Assembly (NCBI GenBank): GCA_046349435.1
Contig: JAXMCI010000043.1
Coordinates: forward strand, 1-64,000
DNA: 64,000 nt
Source: JAXMCI01 sp046349435
GTDB lineage: Bacteria; Pseudomonadota; Alphaproteobacteria; Dongiales; Dongiaceae
Reading direction: 5' to 3'
The notes below the pieces were generated by a model. It was not told the origin of the DNA. It did no database searches and saw only the letters and a list, made by a program, of their open reading frames with translations. The position numbers were made by a program, and so were the translations under genes. Shown here piece after piece: positions 43,537 to 51,696 of the stretch. Positions within the stretch are counted from its first letter, which is position 1; each line of letters opens with the position of its first letter.

Positions 43537-45639
43537 ATGACCGAGGTGCATGGCGAGCGGCGCGACGGCGTGGCGCTGCTGACCGTCGACAACCCGCCGG
43601 TGAACGCGATGTCCGCGGCGCTGCGCGGCCGGCTGCTCGAGCAGGTGCGGGCGGCGGCGGCCGATCCGGCGGTGGCCGCGCTGGTGATCACCGGCGCCGG
43701 CGGCAGCTTCGTCGCCGGCGCCGACATCCGCGAGTTCGGCAAGCCGGTGCCGCCCGGCCTGCCGATCCTGCCCGAGGTGATCCAGGCGATCGAAGGGCTG
43801 GACAAGCCGGTGGTGGCGGCGATCAACGGCACCTGCGCCGGCGGCGGCCTCGAGCTGGCGCTCGGCTGTCACGCCCGGGTGGCGCTGGCCAGCGCCCGGC
43901 TCGGCCTGCCCGAGGTCAAGCTCGGCCTGATCCCGGGCGCCGGCGGCACGCAGCGCCTGCCGCGGCTGATCGGGCTGGCGCCGGCGATCGAGCTGATCAC
44001 CACCGGCGAGCTGGTGCCGGCGGCCCGCGCCGCGGCGCTCGGCCTGGTCGACCGGGTGGTCGAGGCCGACGTCGTGGTGGCGGCGCTGGCCGAGGCGCGC
44101 CGGCTGGCGGAGGCCGGCGGTGCGCCGCGGCGCACCGGCGCGCTCGAGGGCAGGCTCGCCGCCGACCGCGCCGCGCCGGACCCGATCGCGCAGGCCCGGG
44201 CCCGGGTGGCGGCCAAGGCGCGCGGCGCCACCGCGCCGTTGCGCGCGCTCGACGCCATCGCCGGCGCGCTCGCCCTGCCGCTGGCCGAGGGGCTGGCGGC
44301 CGAGCGGGCGATCTTCCAGGACTGCGTCGCCTCCGACCAGAGCCGGGCGCTGCGCCACGTCTTCCTCGCCGAGCGCGCCGCCGCCAAGGTGCCCGGCCTG
44401 CCCGACGGGCCGGCGGCGCCGGTCGGCAGCGTCGCGGTGATCGGCTGCGGCACGATGGGCGCCGGCATCGCCCAGAGCTTCGCCAATGCCGGGCTGCCGG
44501 TGACGGTGATCGAGAGCGAGCCGGACCGGCTGGCCGCCGGGCTCGCCGGGCTCGACCGCGCCTACCGCCAGGCCGTCGAGCGCGGCCGCCTGACCGAAGC
44601 CGAGGCGGCGGCGCGGCGCGGCCGCATCGCGGGCTCCACGGAGCTCGCCGCCGCGGCCGGCGCCGACCTCGTGGTCGAGGCGGTGTTCGAGGACCTCGAC
44701 CTGAAGCGGGCGCTGTTCGCCGAGCTCGGCCGGATCTGCCGCCCGGACGCCATGCTGGCGACCAACACCTCCTCGCTGGACGTCGGCGCCATTGCCGCCG
44801 CGGCGGCCCGGCCGGAGCGCGTGCTCGGGCTGCATTTCTTCAGCCCGGCCAACATCATGCGGCTGGTCGAGGTGGTGCGGCCGCCGGCCGTCGACCCGGC
44901 GGTTCTGGCGCGCGCGCTGGCGGCGGTGAAGCGGATCGGCAAGGTCGCGGTGGTGGTCGGCGTCTGCGACGGCTTCGTCGGCAACCGCATGCTGCACGCC
45001 TACCAGCGCCAGGCCAACGCGCTGCTGCTCGAGGGCGCGACGCCGCAGCAGGTCGACGCGGCGATCGAGGGCTTCGGCTTCGCCATGGGGCCGTTCGCGG
45101 TCGGCGACCTCGCCGGGCTCGACGTCGGCTGGCGGGTGCGCGAGCAGCGCATCGCCCGGGGCCAGCCGCGGCTGCCGGAATACGCGGTCGCCGACCGGCT
45201 CTGCGCGCTGCAGCGCTACGGCCAGAAATCGGGCCGCGGCTGGTACCGCTACGGCGCCGACCGCAGCCGCCAGCCCGACCCGGAGACCCTGGCGCTGATC
45301 GAGCAGGTCGCCGCCGAGCGCGGCCTGGTCCGCCGCCCGGTCGGCGAGCCGGAGATCCTCGAGCGCTGCCTCTACGCCATGATCAACGAGGGCGCCCGGC
45401 TGCTCGAGGAGGGCATCGCGCTGCGCCCCGGCGACATCGACACCATCTGGATCAACGGCTACGGCTTCCCGGCCTGGCGCGGCGGCCCGATGCACCATGC
45501 CGACGCGGTCGGGCTGCCGGCGATCCGCGACCGGCTGGCGGCGCTCGCCGCCGCCGGGGCCGCCCAGCTCCGCCCCGCCCGCCTGCTCGAGGAGCTGGCG
45601 GCGAGCGGCCGCCGCTTCGCCGACCTGCCCGCGGCCTGA
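43537..45639 (+). CDS. Bifunctional enoyl-CoA hydratase / 3-hydroxyacyl-CoA dehydrogenase (FadB/FadJ-like)
   Basis: A 700-residue fusion that hydrates trans-2-enoyl-CoA and oxidises the 3-hydroxyacyl-CoA in beta-oxidation. Residues 1-190 are the crotonase domain: ITGAGGSFVAGADIREFGKP for the CoA oxyanion hole, CAGGGLELALGCHARVA and LPEVKLGLIPGAGGTQRLPR with the catalytic Glu residues. From residue about 299 the dehydrogenase half begins with VIGCGTMGAGIAQSFANAG; LATNTSSLDVGAIAAAAARP, GLHFFSPANIMRLVEVVRPP with the catalytic His, and VCDGFVGNRMLHAYQRQA follow, then two C-terminal helical modules. No thiolase gene adjoins. The stop shares a base with the methyltransferase start (TGATG), tying the two genes in one transcript. 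Confidence 0.94.
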   Translation: MTEVHGERRDGVALLTVDNPPVNAMSAALRGRLLEQVRAAAADPAVAALVITGAGGSFVAGADIREFGKPVPPGLPILPEVIQAIEGLDKPVVAAINGTCAGGGLELALGCHARVALASARLGLPEVKLGLIPGAGGTQRLPRLIGLAPAIELITTGELVPAARAAALGLVDRVVEADVVVAALAEARRLAEAGGAPRRTGALEGRLAADRAAPDPIAQARARVAAKARGATAPLRALDAIAGALALPLAEGLAAERAIFQDCVASDQSRALRHVFLAERAAAKVPGLPDGPAAPVGSVAVIGCGTMGAGIAQSFANAGLPVTVIESEPDRLAAGLAGLDRAYRQAVERGRLTEAEAAARRGRIAGSTELAAAAGADLVVEAVFEDLDLKRALFAELGRICRPDAMLATNTSSLDVGAIAAAAARPERVLGLHFFSPANIMRLVEVVRPPAVDPAVLARALAAVKRIGKVAVVVGVCDGFVGNRMLHAYQRQANALLLEGATPQQVDAAIEGFGFAMGPFAVGDLAGLDVGWRVREQRIARGQPRLPEYAVADRLCALQRYGQKSGRGWYRYGADRSRQPDPETLALIEQVAAERGLVRRPVGEPEILERCLYAMINEGARLLEEGIALRPGDIDTIWINGYGFPAWRGGPMHHADAVGLPAIRDRLAALAAAGAAQLRPARLLEELAASGRRFADLPAA

Positions 45640-46502
45640 TGTCGGCCGGCGTGGGGCCAGGAGCGGGGTCTGCCGCCGATCGCGCGCTGCGCGCCTACTG
45701 GGACCGGCGGGCCGAGAGCTGGCGTGTCGCGCCACCGGTCTCGCCGAGCGCCCCCGATGCCGCCTGGTACGAGGCGGTGGCGCGGCGGGCCGCCGGGGCC
45801 GCGGGCCGGCCGCTCCGGGCCCTGCTGCTCGGCGTGACGCCGCTGATCGCCGCCATGGCCTGGCCGGACGGGACCCGGCTGCTCGCCGCCGACTGGTCGG
45901 AAGCGATGCTGCGGCGGATCTGGCCGGCCGCCGGCACGCCGCCCGGCGCGGCGCGGCTGCAGGCCGACTGGCGGGCCTTGCCCTTCCCGGCGGGCAGCTT
46001 CGACCTGGTGCTGGGCGATGGCTGCCTGTCCGCCGTCGGCACCGCGGCCGCGGCCGCCGAGGTCAACCGCGAGGTGCGGCGCGTGCTGCGGCCCGGCGGG
46101 CTCTACGGGCTGCGCTGCTTCGCCCGCCCCGACCCGGCGCCCGCGCTCGAGCCGCTCTTCGCCGAGCTGCGCGCCGGCCGGATCGTCAATCTCGACCTGT
46201 TCCGCTGGTTCCTGCTGATGGCGGTGCAGGGCGACGACCCCGACGGCGTCGTGCTGGATGCGGTGTGGCGGATCTGGCGGGCGCAGCTCCCCGACGCGGC
46301 GGCGCTGGCGCAGCGCTTCGGCTGGCGCCCGGAGTCCCTCGCCATCATCGAGGGCTGGGCCGGCTCGGCGGCACGCTATCTCTTCCCGGACCGGGCCCTG
46401 CTGGAGCGGCTGGCCGCGCCGGGATTCGCGCGGCTTTCCTGGGAGCTGCCGGACTACCAGCCGGCCGCCTGCTTTCCCCGCCTGCTGCTGCAGGCCGGCT
46501 GA
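45639..46502 (+). CDS. SAM-dependent methyltransferase, module copy 1
   Basis: A 287-residue class I methyltransferase-like protein. The N-terminal YWDRRAESWRVAPPVSPSAP and DAAWYEAVARRAAG are followed by a motif-I variant ALLLGVTPLIAAMAWPDGTR, an acidic motif II in LLAADWSEAMLRRIWP, motif IV in FDLVLGDGCLSAVGTA and motif VI in VRRVLRPGGLYGLR. LGVTP replaces the usual Gly-x-Gly-x-Gly, a subgroup trait. About half the positions are identical to the copy at 47535-48404. Translation is coupled to the FadB fusion (TGATG). Only 4 bases separate its stop from the convergent stop of the ATP-grasp gene, an arrangement preserved in the second copy. Substrate unknown. Confidence 0.85.
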   Translation: MSAGVGPGAGSAADRALRAYWDRRAESWRVAPPVSPSAPDAAWYEAVARRAAGAAGRPLRALLLGVTPLIAAMAWPDGTRLLAADWSEAMLRRIWPAAGTPPGAARLQADWRALPFPAGSFDLVLGDGCLSAVGTAAAAAEVNREVRRVLRPGGLYGLRCFARPDPAPALEPLFAELRAGRIVNLDLFRWFLLMAVQGDDPDGVVLDAVWRIWRAQLPDAAALAQRFGWRPESLAIIEGWAGSAARYLFPDRALLERLAAPGFARLSWELPDYQPAACFPRLLLQAG

Positions 46503-46506
46503 GCCC

Positions 46507-47331
46507 TCACCCCAGATAGTCGGCGAGACCGTCCGCGAGGCCTTCCAGGCTGGCCGCCAGCGCCGGGTCGGCGAGCAGGTTGTCCGGCGCCCCCGGCGTG
46601 CGGTTGGCGTCGAGCAGCACCCAGCGGCCGTCATGCCGGACATAGTCGAGCTTGCCGTAGTCGAAGCCCAGCGCCCGGCGCGCCTCGCGGATCTCGTCGG
46701 GCACCGGCACCGGCTCGGCGCCGCGCACGTCGCTCGACTTGATGACCGGCACCGCGGCCCGGTAGCGCGTGCTGCGCTCGCGCGTGCCGAGAAAGGTCCA
46801 GACCCGCATGCAGTACGCCTCGCCCTCGCGCTCCGGCAGGAAGCGCTCGACCACCAGCGAAGGCGTCGTCCAGACGGCGGGCGGCACGGCGCGGGGGTTC
46901 GGGAAGAGGCTGTAGCCCTCGAGCGCGACGACCGGCGGGATGGCGCTGCGGCGTCCCGCCTGCTCGGCCTGGTGGCGCAGCATCATCTCCGGCAGGCCGC
47001 CATAGTTCGCGTCGGTCTTGACCAGCACCGGCCCGTCCCAGGGATCGTCGGGACCGGCCAGCAGCTGGCGGCTGATCCGCCGCTTCGAGACGTCGAGAAC
47101 CGCGCCGTTCAGCACCCGCTCGTAGCGCGCCGCCAGCCGGCGATAGGGCTCCGGCACCACCGTGAGGTCGAGGTTGAGCAGCGCGAGATCGGCCGCCGGC
47201 GGGTCGTCGGGGCCGCGCTGGACGACGACCCGGTGCCCCTGCCGCCGCCAGCGCTCGGCCCAGAGATGGGCGAGATAGCGGCGCTTCAGCCGGTCCTGGA
47301 AACGGTGCTCGAGGATGACGATGCTGGCCAT
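46507..47331 (-). CDS. ATP-grasp family protein, module copy 1
   Basis: A 274-residue protein with ATP-grasp features: GPVLVKTDANYGGLPE for the ATP-contacting lysine, LVVERFLPEREGEAYCMRVW, and GFDYGKLDYVRHDGRWVL ending LLDANRTPG, where Asp and Asn would bind metal. The N-terminal part has ALLNLDLTVVPEPYRRLA and VLNGAVLDVSKRRISRQL, typical of ATP-grasp enzymes that ligate a carboxylate to an amine or thiol. Ligase activity is an inference from fold. It is about two-thirds identical to the copy at 48422-49240 and convergent with the methyltransferase 4 bases away. No signal peptide. Family members are usually annotated hypothetical. Confidence 0.85.
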   Translation of the reverse strand: MASIVILEHRFQDRLKRRYLAHLWAERWRRQGHRVVVQRGPDDPPAADLALLNLDLTVVPEPYRRLAARYERVLNGAVLDVSKRRISRQLLAGPDDPWDGPVLVKTDANYGGLPEMMLRHQAEQAGRRSAIPPVVALEGYSLFPNPRAVPPAVWTTPSLVVERFLPEREGEAYCMRVWTFLGTRERSTRYRAAVPVIKSSDVRGAEPVPVPDEIREARRALGFDYGKLDYVRHDGRWVLLDANRTPGAPDNLLADPALAASLEGLADGLADYLG

Positions 47332-47410
47332 GCGGAGATCCCTGCACGGGCTCGCCCGTTCGGCTTTTTCTACCGCATGCCGGCGACGGCGCCCAGGAGC
47401 GGCAGATTGC

Positions 47411-47455
47411 CGGGAGGCCGAATGGCGGGAGGCCGACTGGCGGGAGGCGGGTTGG
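47411..47455. repeat. Three 15-bp tandem repeats
   Basis: Consecutive units CGGGAGGCCGAATGG (47411-47425), CGGGAGGCCGACTGG (47426-47440) and CGGGAGGCGGGTTGG (47441-47455). They lie between the ATP-grasp copy 1 start and the methyltransferase copy 2 start, immediately before a TATAGC -10-like box at 47473-47478. Such spacing suits a regulator binding along one DNA face (15 bp is 1.4 turns, so not exactly) or replication slippage. Confidence 0.7.
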
Positions 47456-47478
47456 CTCCGCCGGCGTTGGGCTATAGC
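47452..47478 (+). promoter_or_regulatory. Predicted promoter of methyltransferase copy 2
   Basis: TTGGCT (47452-47457) and TATAGC (47473-47478) with a 15-base spacer, the -10 inside GGCTATAGCC exactly as before the FadB fusion gene. The short spacer weakens the call; the shared palindrome strengthens it. It lies 57 bases upstream of the ATG at 47535. Confidence 0.38.
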
Positions 47479-47534
47479 CTCGTCGCCGGGCGTTCAGCCG
47501 CGCCCGCGGTTGTGGGCGAGCCAGGAGCATCGCG

Positions 47535-48404
47535 ATGGGCGAGCCGCGTCGCAGGCTCGGGGACAGTGTATCGGAGGGCGGCCGCGGCGCCCTGCCTTAT
47601 TGGGAGGCGCGGGCCGATGCCTGGCGCATCGTGCCGCCCCTGTCGCCCGCCGCCGAGGACGTCGCCTGGTTCGAGGCCGTGGCGCGACGCGCGGCAGCCG
47701 AGATCGGGCGGGCGCCGCGGGCGCTGCTGCTCGGGGTCACCCCGGCGATTGCCGCCATGGGCTGGCCGCCCGGCACCGAGCTGGTCGCGGTCGATTGGGC
47801 GGAGGGCATGCTTCGCCGGGTCTGGCCGCGCCAGGGCACGCCCGCCACCTCGGCCAGGGTGCGCGGCGACTGGCGCGCCTTGCCGCTGATCGATGCCGGG
47901 TTCGACCTCGTGCTCGGAGACGGCTGCTATTCCACCTTTGGCCATCTTGCCGAGGCGGCGCGCGCCCATCGCGAGATCCGGCGGGTGCTGCGCCGGGACG
48001 GCCTCCATGCGATGCGCTACTTCTGCCGTCTGGAGCCGTTGCCGTCCGTCGAGGCGCTGCTCGAGGATCTGCAGTCCGGGCGCTTCATCAATCTCGACCT
48101 CTTCCGCTGGCTGCTGGCCATGGCGGTGCAGGGCGACGGCCCCGCCGGGGTCGAGCTCGATTCTGTATGGCGGACCTGGACCGCGCGCGTGCCGGACGTG
48201 GCGGCGCTGCGCAGCCGGATGGGCTGGACGACCGACGCCCTGGCCAATCTGCGCTTCTGGGAGAATGCCGGCGTGCGCTTCTGCTTCCCGAGCCGCGCCG
48301 AGCTCGCGGCGCTGGTCGAGCCGGGGTTCGAGCTCCTCGAGCGTCAGTTGCCCGGGTACCAGCCGGCGATGTGCTTTCCCCGCCTGCTGCTGCGCGCCCG
48401 TTGA
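47535..48404 (+). CDS. SAM-dependent methyltransferase, module copy 2
   Basis: A 289-residue paralogue of the methyltransferase at 45639-46502. It keeps all distinctive segments: ALPYWEARADAWRIVPPLSP, ALLLGVTPAIAAMGWPPGTE, VAVDWAEGMLRRVWPRQGTP, FDLVLGDGCYSTFGHLAEAA, INLDLFRWLLAMAVQGDGP and the C-terminal LPGYQPAMCFPRLLLRAR. Divergence from copy 1 (about half identical) shows an old duplication or independent acquisition with both copies under selection. Its stop lies 17 bases from the convergent stop of ATP-grasp copy 2. Preceded by tandem repeats and a possible promoter. Confidence 0.87.
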   Translation: MGEPRRRLGDSVSEGGRGALPYWEARADAWRIVPPLSPAAEDVAWFEAVARRAAAEIGRAPRALLLGVTPAIAAMGWPPGTELVAVDWAEGMLRRVWPRQGTPATSARVRGDWRALPLIDAGFDLVLGDGCYSTFGHLAEAARAHREIRRVLRRDGLHAMRYFCRLEPLPSVEALLEDLQSGRFINLDLFRWLLAMAVQGDGPAGVELDSVWRTWTARVPDVAALRSRMGWTTDALANLRFWENAGVRFCFPSRAELAALVEPGFELLERQLPGYQPAMCFPRLLLRAR

Positions 48405-48421
48405 CGGGGACCGGGCGCACC

Positions 48422-49240
48422 CTATCGGAGAAAGGCCTCGATCCCGTCGGCCAGCGACCGGAAGCTGGCGGGCTCCGCCGCAATCAGGCCGTCCGGCGAG
48501 CCCGGCGTCCGGTTGACGTCGAGCAGCACGCACCGGCCTTCGTGGATCACGTAGTCGAACTTGCCGAAGTCGAACCCGAGCCTCGCGCGCCAGGCGCGGA
48601 TCTCGTCCGGAACCGGCACGGGCTCGCCGTCGATGATGTCCGACGACTTGATGATCGGCACTGCCGCGCGATAGCGGTTGCTGCGCTCGCGGTCGCCGAG
48701 GAAGGTCCAGTGCCGCATGTAGTAGCCCCGGTCGTCCCGCTCGGGCAGGAATCGCTCGACCAGCAGCTCCGGCATCGACCAGACCCGCGGCGGCACGGCG
48801 CGGGGGCTGGGAAAGACCGGATAGGCCTCGAGCACGACCGCCCGGGGGATGGCGGTGCGCAGGCCGGCCTGGAGGGCCATCCGGCGCAGATGACGCTCGG
48901 GCAGGCCGCCATAGTTGGCGTCGGTCTTGACCAGCACCGGCCCGACCCAGGGATCGTCCGGCCCGGCCACGAGCTGGCAGGAGATCCGTCGCTTGGAGAG
49001 GTCGAGGACCGCGCCGTTGAGCACCCGCGGGTACCGGTCGAGCAGCCGGCGATAGGCCCGCGGCACCACCGTCAGGTCGAGATGGAGCAGTGCCAGATCT
49101 GCGTCGGGCAGGTTCTCGCGGCCGCCATGCACGACGGCCTGGTGGCCGCGCTCCCTCCAGAACCGGGCCAGGGAGTGCGCGAGGTAGCGGCGCTTGAGGC
49201 TCGCCTGGAAGCGGTGCTCGAGGATGACGATCCTGGCCAT
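48422..49240 (-). CDS. ATP-grasp family protein, module copy 2
   Basis: A 272-residue paralogue of the protein at 46507-47331. Shared segments: ARIVILEHRFQASLKRRYLA, LLHLDLTVVPRAYRRLL, VLNGAVLDLSKRRIS, GPVLVKTDANYGGLPERHLR, LLVERFLPERDDRGYYMR, YRAAVPIIKSSDII and LLDVNRTPGSPDGL. All putative ATP- and metal-binding residues of copy 1 are conserved, so both are probably active. The ATG at 49240 is chosen by alignment with copy 1; an upstream extension to 49348 overlaps the beta-propeller gene region and is rejected. Convergent with its methyltransferase. The beta-propeller gene ends 56 bases upstream on the same strand orientation. Confidence 0.85.
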   Translation of the reverse strand: MARIVILEHRFQASLKRRYLAHSLARFWRERGHQAVVHGGRENLPDADLALLHLDLTVVPRAYRRLLDRYPRVLNGAVLDLSKRRISCQLVAGPDDPWVGPVLVKTDANYGGLPERHLRRMALQAGLRTAIPRAVVLEAYPVFPSPRAVPPRVWSMPELLVERFLPERDDRGYYMRHWTFLGDRERSNRYRAAVPIIKSSDIIDGEPVPVPDEIRAWRARLGFDFGKFDYVIHEGRCVLLDVNRTPGSPDGLIAAEPASFRSLADGIEAFLR

Positions 49241-49296
49241 GCGGGCGCCCGGTGCGCGTGTCGCCGAAATCCGGCCGGGACGCCCGCCTGGCAGGG

Positions 49297-50478
49297 CTAG
49301 CGCATGTTGCCGGTATGGCCGAGCGAGTAGCGCCCCGGCTGCGGCCACACGGTCAGGCCGTGCGGCTCGGCGCCGACCTTGATCTTCTTCACCGCGCCGG
49401 TCGTGGTGTCGATGTCGTAGACGACGTCGTCGAAGCGGCCGGAGAGGAACAGACGCCGCCCGTCGGCGCTGACATTGCCCATGTCAGGGCTGCCGCCACC
49501 CGGGATCGGCCAGTTCGCCACCACCTTCTCGGTGGCGAACTCGATGACCGAGACGCTGCCCTTGCCCTTCGGGGTCCCGTGCACCTTGTTGGAGCCGCGG
49601 TTGGCGACGTAGAGGAAGCGGCCGTCGCGGCTGGGATAGAGGCCGTGGGTGCCGACGCCGGTCTTGATGAACCCGACCTCCTTGAAGGCGTTGCCGTCGA
49701 TCACGAAGACCCCGTCGGCCATCATGTCGGCGACGTAGAAGTGCTTGCCGTCGGGCGAGATGCGGATGTCCTGCGGCATGCCCTTGCGCGACAGGTTGAG
49801 GTAGCCGGCGACCTGCCGGCCGACCAGGTCGATCTTGGCCAGCATGCCGTCGAACTCGCAGGTGAAGATCGCGTAGGTGCCGTCGATCGCGAAGTCGGCA
49901 TGGTTGATGCCGCGGCAGCTCGGGGTGGCGATCGAGTAGAGCAGCGTCATGCTGTGCGGATCGCGGAAGTCGAGCCGCTTCAGCGCCTCGGCGACGACGA
50001 TCGCCGCGTTGCCGTCGGGGGTGAAGTACATGTTGTAGGGATCGTCGACCGGGATCGGCGCTCCCGGCTTGCCGGTCAGCGGGTCGATCGGCGTCAGCGA
50101 GCCCGTGGTCTTGTGCTCGGCGTTGTTGGTGACCCACAGCGTCTTGAGGTCCCAGGCGGGCACGATGTGCTGCGGGTTGGCGCCGACCGGGAAGCGGTCG
50201 ACCACCTTGTCGGTCGCCGGGTCGATCACGTAGACGTCGTTGGAGCGCAGGTTGGGCACGTAGATGCGCGGCAGCGCCTGGATCGCCACCGGGCCGATCT
50301 TGCCGGCGCCGGCCTCGCCGTAGAGGTTCGCCGGGTCGACCACCGGCGGCATGCCCGGCACGGTCTGGACGGGTCCGGCGGCCCGGGCGGCGCCGGCCAG
50401 GGGCGCGGCGGCAAGGGCGGCGGCGAGCGCGGCGGCGGCGCCCAGCGCTGCGGCGGATGAGCGGACGGCGATCCTCAC
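49297..50478 (-). CDS. Exported YncE/YVTN-type beta-propeller protein
   Basis: A 393-residue periplasmic protein. The Ala-rich signal peptide ends near residue 34. The mature protein consists of repeated blades with the YVTN-like pattern: IYVPNLRSNDVYVIDPATDK, TLWVTNNAEHKTTGSLTPID, HFYVADMMADGVFVIDG, FLYVANRGSNKV and LFLSGRFDDVVYDIDTTTGA. Such propellers bind ligands or DNA in some cases, or work with PQQ/periplasmic dehydrogenases; here the partner may be the exported creatininase homologue encoded 42 nt upstream on the same strand. A Shine-Dalgarno-like AGGGGAGCC precedes the ATG. Confidence 0.92.
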   Translation of the reverse strand: MRIAVRSSAAALGAAAALAAALAAAPLAGAARAAGPVQTVPGMPPVVDPANLYGEAGAGKIGPVAIQALPRIYVPNLRSNDVYVIDPATDKVVDRFPVGANPQHIVPAWDLKTLWVTNNAEHKTTGSLTPIDPLTGKPGAPIPVDDPYNMYFTPDGNAAIVVAEALKRLDFRDPHSMTLLYSIATPSCRGINHADFAIDGTYAIFTCEFDGMLAKIDLVGRQVAGYLNLSRKGMPQDIRISPDGKHFYVADMMADGVFVIDGNAFKEVGFIKTGVGTHGLYPSRDGRFLYVANRGSNKVHGTPKGKGSVSVIEFATEKVVANWPIPGGGSPDMGNVSADGRRLFLSGRFDDVVYDIDTTTGAVKKIKVGAEPHGLTVWPQPGRYSLGHTGNMR

Positions 50479-50520
50479 TTGGTTGGCTCCCCTGGTTGAA
50501 CGACGGGTGCGGCCCGCCGG

Positions 50521-51324
50521 CTAGCGGGCGGTGTCCTGGCGGATGGCGGCGACGGCGGCGGCGACCATGGCGTCGACGCCCGGCTTGCCGGCCTCGGCGC
50601 TGGAGCGCCGCGGGTCGCCATAGACGCCCGCCGCGGCCCCGGCCGTGTCGGTGCGCAGACGCTCCAGGCGCACGAGCCGCGGGTCGACCGCCAGCATCAG
50701 CGAGGTGTCGGCGACCCCGGCATGGGTGCCGATCTCGGCCGCGGTGAAGCCCTGCGCCTTCAGCGCCTCGACATAGGCGGCTTCGCTCGCCCGGTAGTAG
50801 GCGGTCACGGCGTGGACCCGCACCGGCGTCTTGCGCCACTCGCGGTCGAGCCGCGCGGCCACCGTCTCGAGCTCCTTCTGGTAGCCGCCATGGTCGCCGA
50901 TCAGCACGATGTCGCGGAAGCCGGCCAGGCGGAAGCTGCGGGCGGCGCCCTCGAGGATCCCGCGGAAGGCGTCGGCCGGCACGCTGATCGTGCCGGGGAA
51001 GCGCATATGCTGGGTCGGCGGGTCGTAGCCGCCCTCCGGCACATAGGCCAGCACCGGCGCGACCAGGGCGTTGCCGAGCTCGGCGGCGATGCGGCCGGCC
51101 AGCGCCCGGACCCGCACATTGTGCTTGCCGAGCGCCATGTCGGGGCCGCTCTGCTCGGTGCCGCCGACCGGCAGGATGATCGTGGTGTGGCCTTGCGCGA
51201 CGGCGTCGCGCAGCTCGGTCCAGGTGAGGTCCTCGAGATAGAGCGAGGGCGGCGCCGGAGCGGCCATGGCCGCTCCGCCCAGCATCGCCAGCCCGAGCAG
51301 CATGGCCGCAAGCCGCATCACCAT
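50521..51324 (-). CDS. Exported creatininase-family protein with altered metal ligands
   Basis: A 267-residue protein with a signal peptide (MVMRLAAMLLGLAMLGGAAM, cleavage after AMA), unusual because classical creatininases are cytosolic. The fold pattern is present: LTWTELRDAVAQGHTTIILP, TEQSGPDMALGKHN, RFPGTISVPADAFRGIL, DIVLIGDHGGYQ, GTHAGVADTSLMLAVDP. Compared with the typical TEQHGPHLPLGTD, HGGN and ETS motifs, one ligand His is Ser, the Asp is His/Asn and HGGN is HGGY, so the metal site is likely altered. It is a recognisable secreted subgroup with unknown activity. The beta-propeller gene follows after 42 nt, forming a two-gene periplasmic unit. Confidence 0.88.
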   Translation of the reverse strand: MVMRLAAMLLGLAMLGGAAMAAPAPPSLYLEDLTWTELRDAVAQGHTTIILPVGGTEQSGPDMALGKHNVRVRALAGRIAAELGNALVAPVLAYVPEGGYDPPTQHMRFPGTISVPADAFRGILEGAARSFRLAGFRDIVLIGDHGGYQKELETVAARLDREWRKTPVRVHAVTAYYRASEAAYVEALKAQGFTAAEIGTHAGVADTSLMLAVDPRLVRLERLRTDTAGAAAGVYGDPRRSSAEAGKPGVDAMVAAAVAAIRQDTAR

Positions 51325-51696
51325 CGGATCTCCCCCTCGCCGGGCGCGGCGCCGCCGCCGGCCCTGGCCGATTCCTGCGGCCATTATGCCCGAGCCCGCG
51401 GCATTCGGCACGGCCACGCGCAGGCTGCGGCAGCGCCGAACGGCGGTCGGCGCCGGCCTGGTCGCCGCAGGCCGGCCCGCGGCGAGAGACGGACCCACGG
51501 GCGCAAGGCGGCCGGTCGAGGCGGTGAGGCGGGCCCGCCCGCACCGCGACCGGCGGCCCGCCCGTACTCGGTGCCGCGACCCGGCCGTCGCGGATAATAG
51601 TCCGAAATGCCACCGATCGCCGGGTTCCCGGGAACGTCCGGCGGCGCACCGCGTTGCTCCGGCACATCGTCAGACAACCTGGAAGGATCACCAGCC

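Noticed and set aside
43501..45735. 744-codon minus-strand frame opposite the FadB fusion
   Set aside because: Shadow frame rich in Arg/Gly/Asp/His; the plus-strand gene has complete hydratase and dehydrogenase motifs.
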